Below are positions 61,391 through 64,000 of a stretch of 64,000 nt of DNA, piece by piece (within the stretch, counting starts at the first letter, position 1; each line of letters starts with the position of its first letter). The notes beneath the pieces are model-generated. The model was not told where the DNA came from and ran no database searches. It was given only the letters and a program-made list of their open reading frames with translations. The position numbers were made by a program, and so were the translations under genes. The DNA is from Vigna angularis (lineage: Eukaryota > Streptophyta > Magnoliopsida > Fabales > Fabaceae), in the NCBI RefSeq assembly GCF_016808095.1, contig NC_068971.1:22494501-22558500 (forward strand), read 5' to 3'.

Positions 61391-62417
61391 AACAACAAAT
61401 AAAACCGGTTGAGGATGAATCAAAATACATAGATAAAAATACATAATATAATAAGAAAAATATATAGATAAAAATAAATCACAACAGGAATAAAAAAAAC
61501 AAACAAATTTATTCATCTAACCTTAGAATCCAATTAAGAAATTACAGCACAATCAACCCTAGAGGCTTAGTACTCCATGGAATGTGGAAATAACATAAAA
61601 ATGGAAGAAGAAAGGATGGAGAACATGAGACAAGAGAGAAAGGAAAAAATTTGAACCCCCCAAAGGGTTCCTAAGCTTCGTTAATGTATTTCCCTAAGTC
61701 TCTTTATATAAAAATTGGATTGAGCTTTGTTTTAGGCTTTTCTATTGTTGTAATCTTCTTTATGATAATGAAATCTCCTCCAATTATCTTCGCCATAATC
61801 CAATATCTTCAAGATATATTTGATTTTTGTGGAGATCTAAAAATATTTGAGAAGAAACTTGCTAGATTAAAAAAGATTTGGAAAATATTATCTTTTGATA
61901 TTTATTGATATAGTTAAATAAGGTAATTATTTAACAATATCAAATAAAATACCTTAAGATATATTTTCCCTAAATTATCTTTAATCATAAACATTTATTA
62001 ATTATCAAAGTCTTCTTTATAGAAAAAATAGAAAAAACCGCAAGATCCAATTTTTTTTGCTTCTTCGCTTTTCTTGACTTAGCCAAATTTCTTCAGTTTT
62101 TCATGCTATGTTTGGCTCGACTTCTTGTGGTCTTGATTATTTGCTATTCTTGTATTTATCTTTAAGGTGTCATGAAACTTTAACCAATTTATTTCTACAC
62201 CTTAATGAGATCAACTTAGCTGCAATTGCACCAACACACCTCAAAATATCCAGAGAACATTTATGTAACTAAAAAGCTATTTTTAACATATTTTTGTATC
62301 TCATGCTAAATAAACCCAATTATAACAAATCCTAATTAAAATATTTTATTAAACTACAAAAATAAATTAAGAATCCAATATTAAAGGCTAAATGATGGCA
62401 TAAATATGCACTCATTA
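61391..62417 (-). mobile_element. Truncated long LTR of the same family as 45590-48054
   Basis: Minus-strand start near 62417 (TAATGAGTGCATATTTATG, compared with TGATGAGTGC in the intact solo LTR). The TATATAAAGAGACTTAGGG promoter region (about 61690-61710) and the following leader match the other copy. The 3' part of the LTR is absent and the sequence ends against copia gag, so this is a deletion junction. Confidence 0.7.
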
Positions 62418-63020
62418 ATTACACTGGTTGGTACGAATGTGAACTGCTTTGTGTTTGACTGAATTGCATCATAATTGTTATGAGATGAGGTTTTGATACA
62501 TTTGAAACTGTTTTCCAATCTATTTAAGCTTATTACAACTCTCTGGCTTTAGTGTTTGCTAATGTGTGGGCTTACTCGATGTGGAAAAGAGGCCAAAACT
62601 GTTTGAGATTATTGATAATAATATAAGCTTTATTAGATTAGAAATTACTGATGAAAGATTATTAGAAAAGTTTTTTATGCCGTTCAAAGTGATTGCAGTG
62701 ATACCTTGTTTGTTGTTATGTGATTTTCGTGGCTATAAAATGTTTTAATATCCTTAAATATATAATTTGGTACTTGTTGTTTACATTAACACTAGATGAG
62801 TATATGAGGGTTATACTTTGATGTTGTATGGTTCTTCTAAGTAATGCCACTATTGTCTAAATGAATCCATAGTTTTGAATGTTGTAACATAATCATTTTT
62901 TATCTGATGGTGCATGTTGTGAATATTGGTTATATTTAATTTGGAATTCTACACTATTTGATTTTGGTTACATCTAATTTTGAATTATGCATTGTTTAAT
63001 TAGTCTTTTGTTTAACGTTG
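62418..63020 (+). other. AT-rich part of the decayed CACTA element
   Basis: Contains a 60-codon open frame at 62566-62748 without a recognised domain. No other signal. Confidence 0.4.
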
Positions 63021-63024
63021 TATG

Positions 63025-63170
63025 TAGGAAAAAATTGAAGAATATGAATCCACAACATCATCATCTCAATCTTAAGAAATATCCAATGCAGATTCATCGG
63101 TTCAAGCTTTAGGAACCCAAGAGCATTTTGGACGTGTTCGTGGTCTAGTGCATCATCTATAGCTTATCCT
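63025..63170 (+). pseudogene. CACTA C-terminal coding relic
   Basis: The frame reads KIEEYESTTSSSQS, a stop, then SSVQALGTQEHFGRVRGLVHH. The LGTxEHxGRVRG motif is typical of En/Spm-type element proteins near their C-terminus. Short and isolated; consistent with the TNP2 relic upstream. Confidence 0.55.
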
Positions 63171-64000
63171 TCTTATGTTGAATTACAAACTGAACTTTAA
63201 TGAATATTTGACCAATATTTACTTGTTTTGTTCCTTTAATGATTAATTTGTCGCTACCATTTTTCTTACCTTTAAATTCATTTTTAGTATTACAGGTATT
63301 TTCATTGACATCATAGGTCAATGAAATGAAGGCCATGATGACATTCATGTTCAAAATTATCAAGGTCATTTGCCTTCATAATTTTCCATATTTCAACCAT
63401 CACCAGTAATAATAGATAAATGTATGAAATAATTTATTTAAAATAGATTAGTGACTAACTATTTTTTTATATTATAGGTATAGGATCAAGGAAGTGTACC
63501 AAACGATGATTGAATGAAGAAGATGACAATTAATTATTTTTAGTGAACATGTTTCTCTTTAATGTGTATTTGAGTAATCTTATTATTTTATGTTGAACAA
63601 TTACTTGCATCAGAACATGTTTATCATTTATTTTATATAATATTCAATATTAGTTTCCATTGTTTTTTCATTTATTACAACATTTTTCTATCATAATAAA
63701 TTAAAAATAATACCAAAAAAAACATTTTGATATGCATTCCTGACAGTTTTGGAACCCCTATAAGTTTCGATGGTTTCCAAACCCTAGTTAGTTCTAGTGT
63801 TTCTCTACAAGTACCAACGGTTTTGTGTAACCACAATAAATAGCTGTGGTTTTGACCAAAACCTCCGAAAACTACGACGGTTAGAGAAAAAACTGGAAAT
63901 AATCATTTACTGACGATGTTTTTCCTGGTGATTTTCATAACCACAGGAAATTCATTTTCTAGGGGTTAAAACCATCGATAATGATAAAAATAACTTCTAG
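63171..64000. other. Sub-terminal region of the decayed CACTA element
   Basis: AT-rich to 63720, then about 270 bases with repeated words such as GTTTTGG, AACCACA and CTACGACGGTTA in both orientations, ending CTTCTAG at the window edge. No gene. Confidence 0.45.

Larger units (their letters stand above)
57295..64000 (+). mobile_element. Decayed CACTA (En/Spm) element running off the window, with nested insertions
   Basis: A TNP2-like transposase relic (57295-58083) is interrupted by a copia element (58084 to about 61390) and a truncated long LTR (to 62417). CACTA-like C-terminal wording follows near 63090-63150. The last 200 bases are rich in inverted GGTTTT/ACGG words typical of CACTA sub-terminal DNA, and the final CTTCTAG could be the start of a terminal CACTAGAAG inverted repeat whose last two bases lie outside. 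The left end was not located. Confidence 0.55.

Noticed and set aside
62566..62748. 60-codon open frame
   Set aside because: No recognisable motif in AT-rich transposon debris.

Overview
This window is plant nuclear DNA, most likely from a phaseoloid legume (Vigna/Phaseolus-like). That reading rests on intron-containing plant gene families, the AT-rich intergenic DNA and the style of the retrotransposons; the species is an inference. Only three cellular genes look intact, all on the minus strand: a 2-oxoglutarate/Fe(II) dioxygenase of the ACC-oxidase-homolog type (16285-17884, 373 aa, 3 exons) and two tandem G-type lectin S-receptor-like kinases (27135-30287, 828 aa; 50298-53440, 831 aa; 7 exons each, every exon length identical between the two copies except the first). 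Almost everything else is transposable-element DNA, much of it with readable ends and target-site duplications (TSDs).

Left region (1-15737): a very large FAR1-type Mutator-like element. Its ends are inverted arrays of ~281-bp tandem units, each carrying a 12-nt inverted repeat. Between the arrays lie a putative-plant-transposon (PF20167-like) gene, a decayed FAR1/FRS transposase with a SWIM finger, and a divergent gene matching the OB-fold region of the recombination factor HROB. A 7.2-kb non-autonomous Athila-like LTR element (2525-9754, TSD GTTGT) splits the PF20167-like gene and carries a PF20167-like gene itself.

Middle-left (19.5-26.5 kb): an old minus-strand long LTR contains a solo LTR (19766-24410, TSD CTATG), which contains a second 3.4-kb solo LTR (19914-23315, TSD ATTAC).

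Middle (31560-45126): a 13.6-kb MuDR-type MULE (9-bp TSD TATATTATA) has landed between the two receptor kinases. It contains a CACTA element (32188-40394, TSD TGT) with captured exons of a kinesin-13 and of prephenate aminotransferase. The CACTA in turn contains a chromodomain Ty3 retrotransposon (33148-38250, TSD GTTTC). The MULE transposase is truncated by an LTR fragment that itself holds another solo LTR. A GRF-zinc-finger/transmembrane gene sits at the MULE's right end.

Right region (45.6-64 kb): a 2.5-kb solo LTR (TSD GGTAC), a copia relic hit by a TRIM (TSD AAGAG), the second receptor kinase, a LINE ORF1 relic, a foldback MITE, and a CACTA transposase relic. The last is interrupted by a copia element that contains a further solo LTR (58708-60102, TSD GAATT), and then by a truncated Tat/Athila-type LTR. 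A recurring theme is that LTRs of one family (termini TGATAAC/TGTTAAC and ATCA/AACA) carry, at the same place, rapidly changing GC-rich short palindromes.
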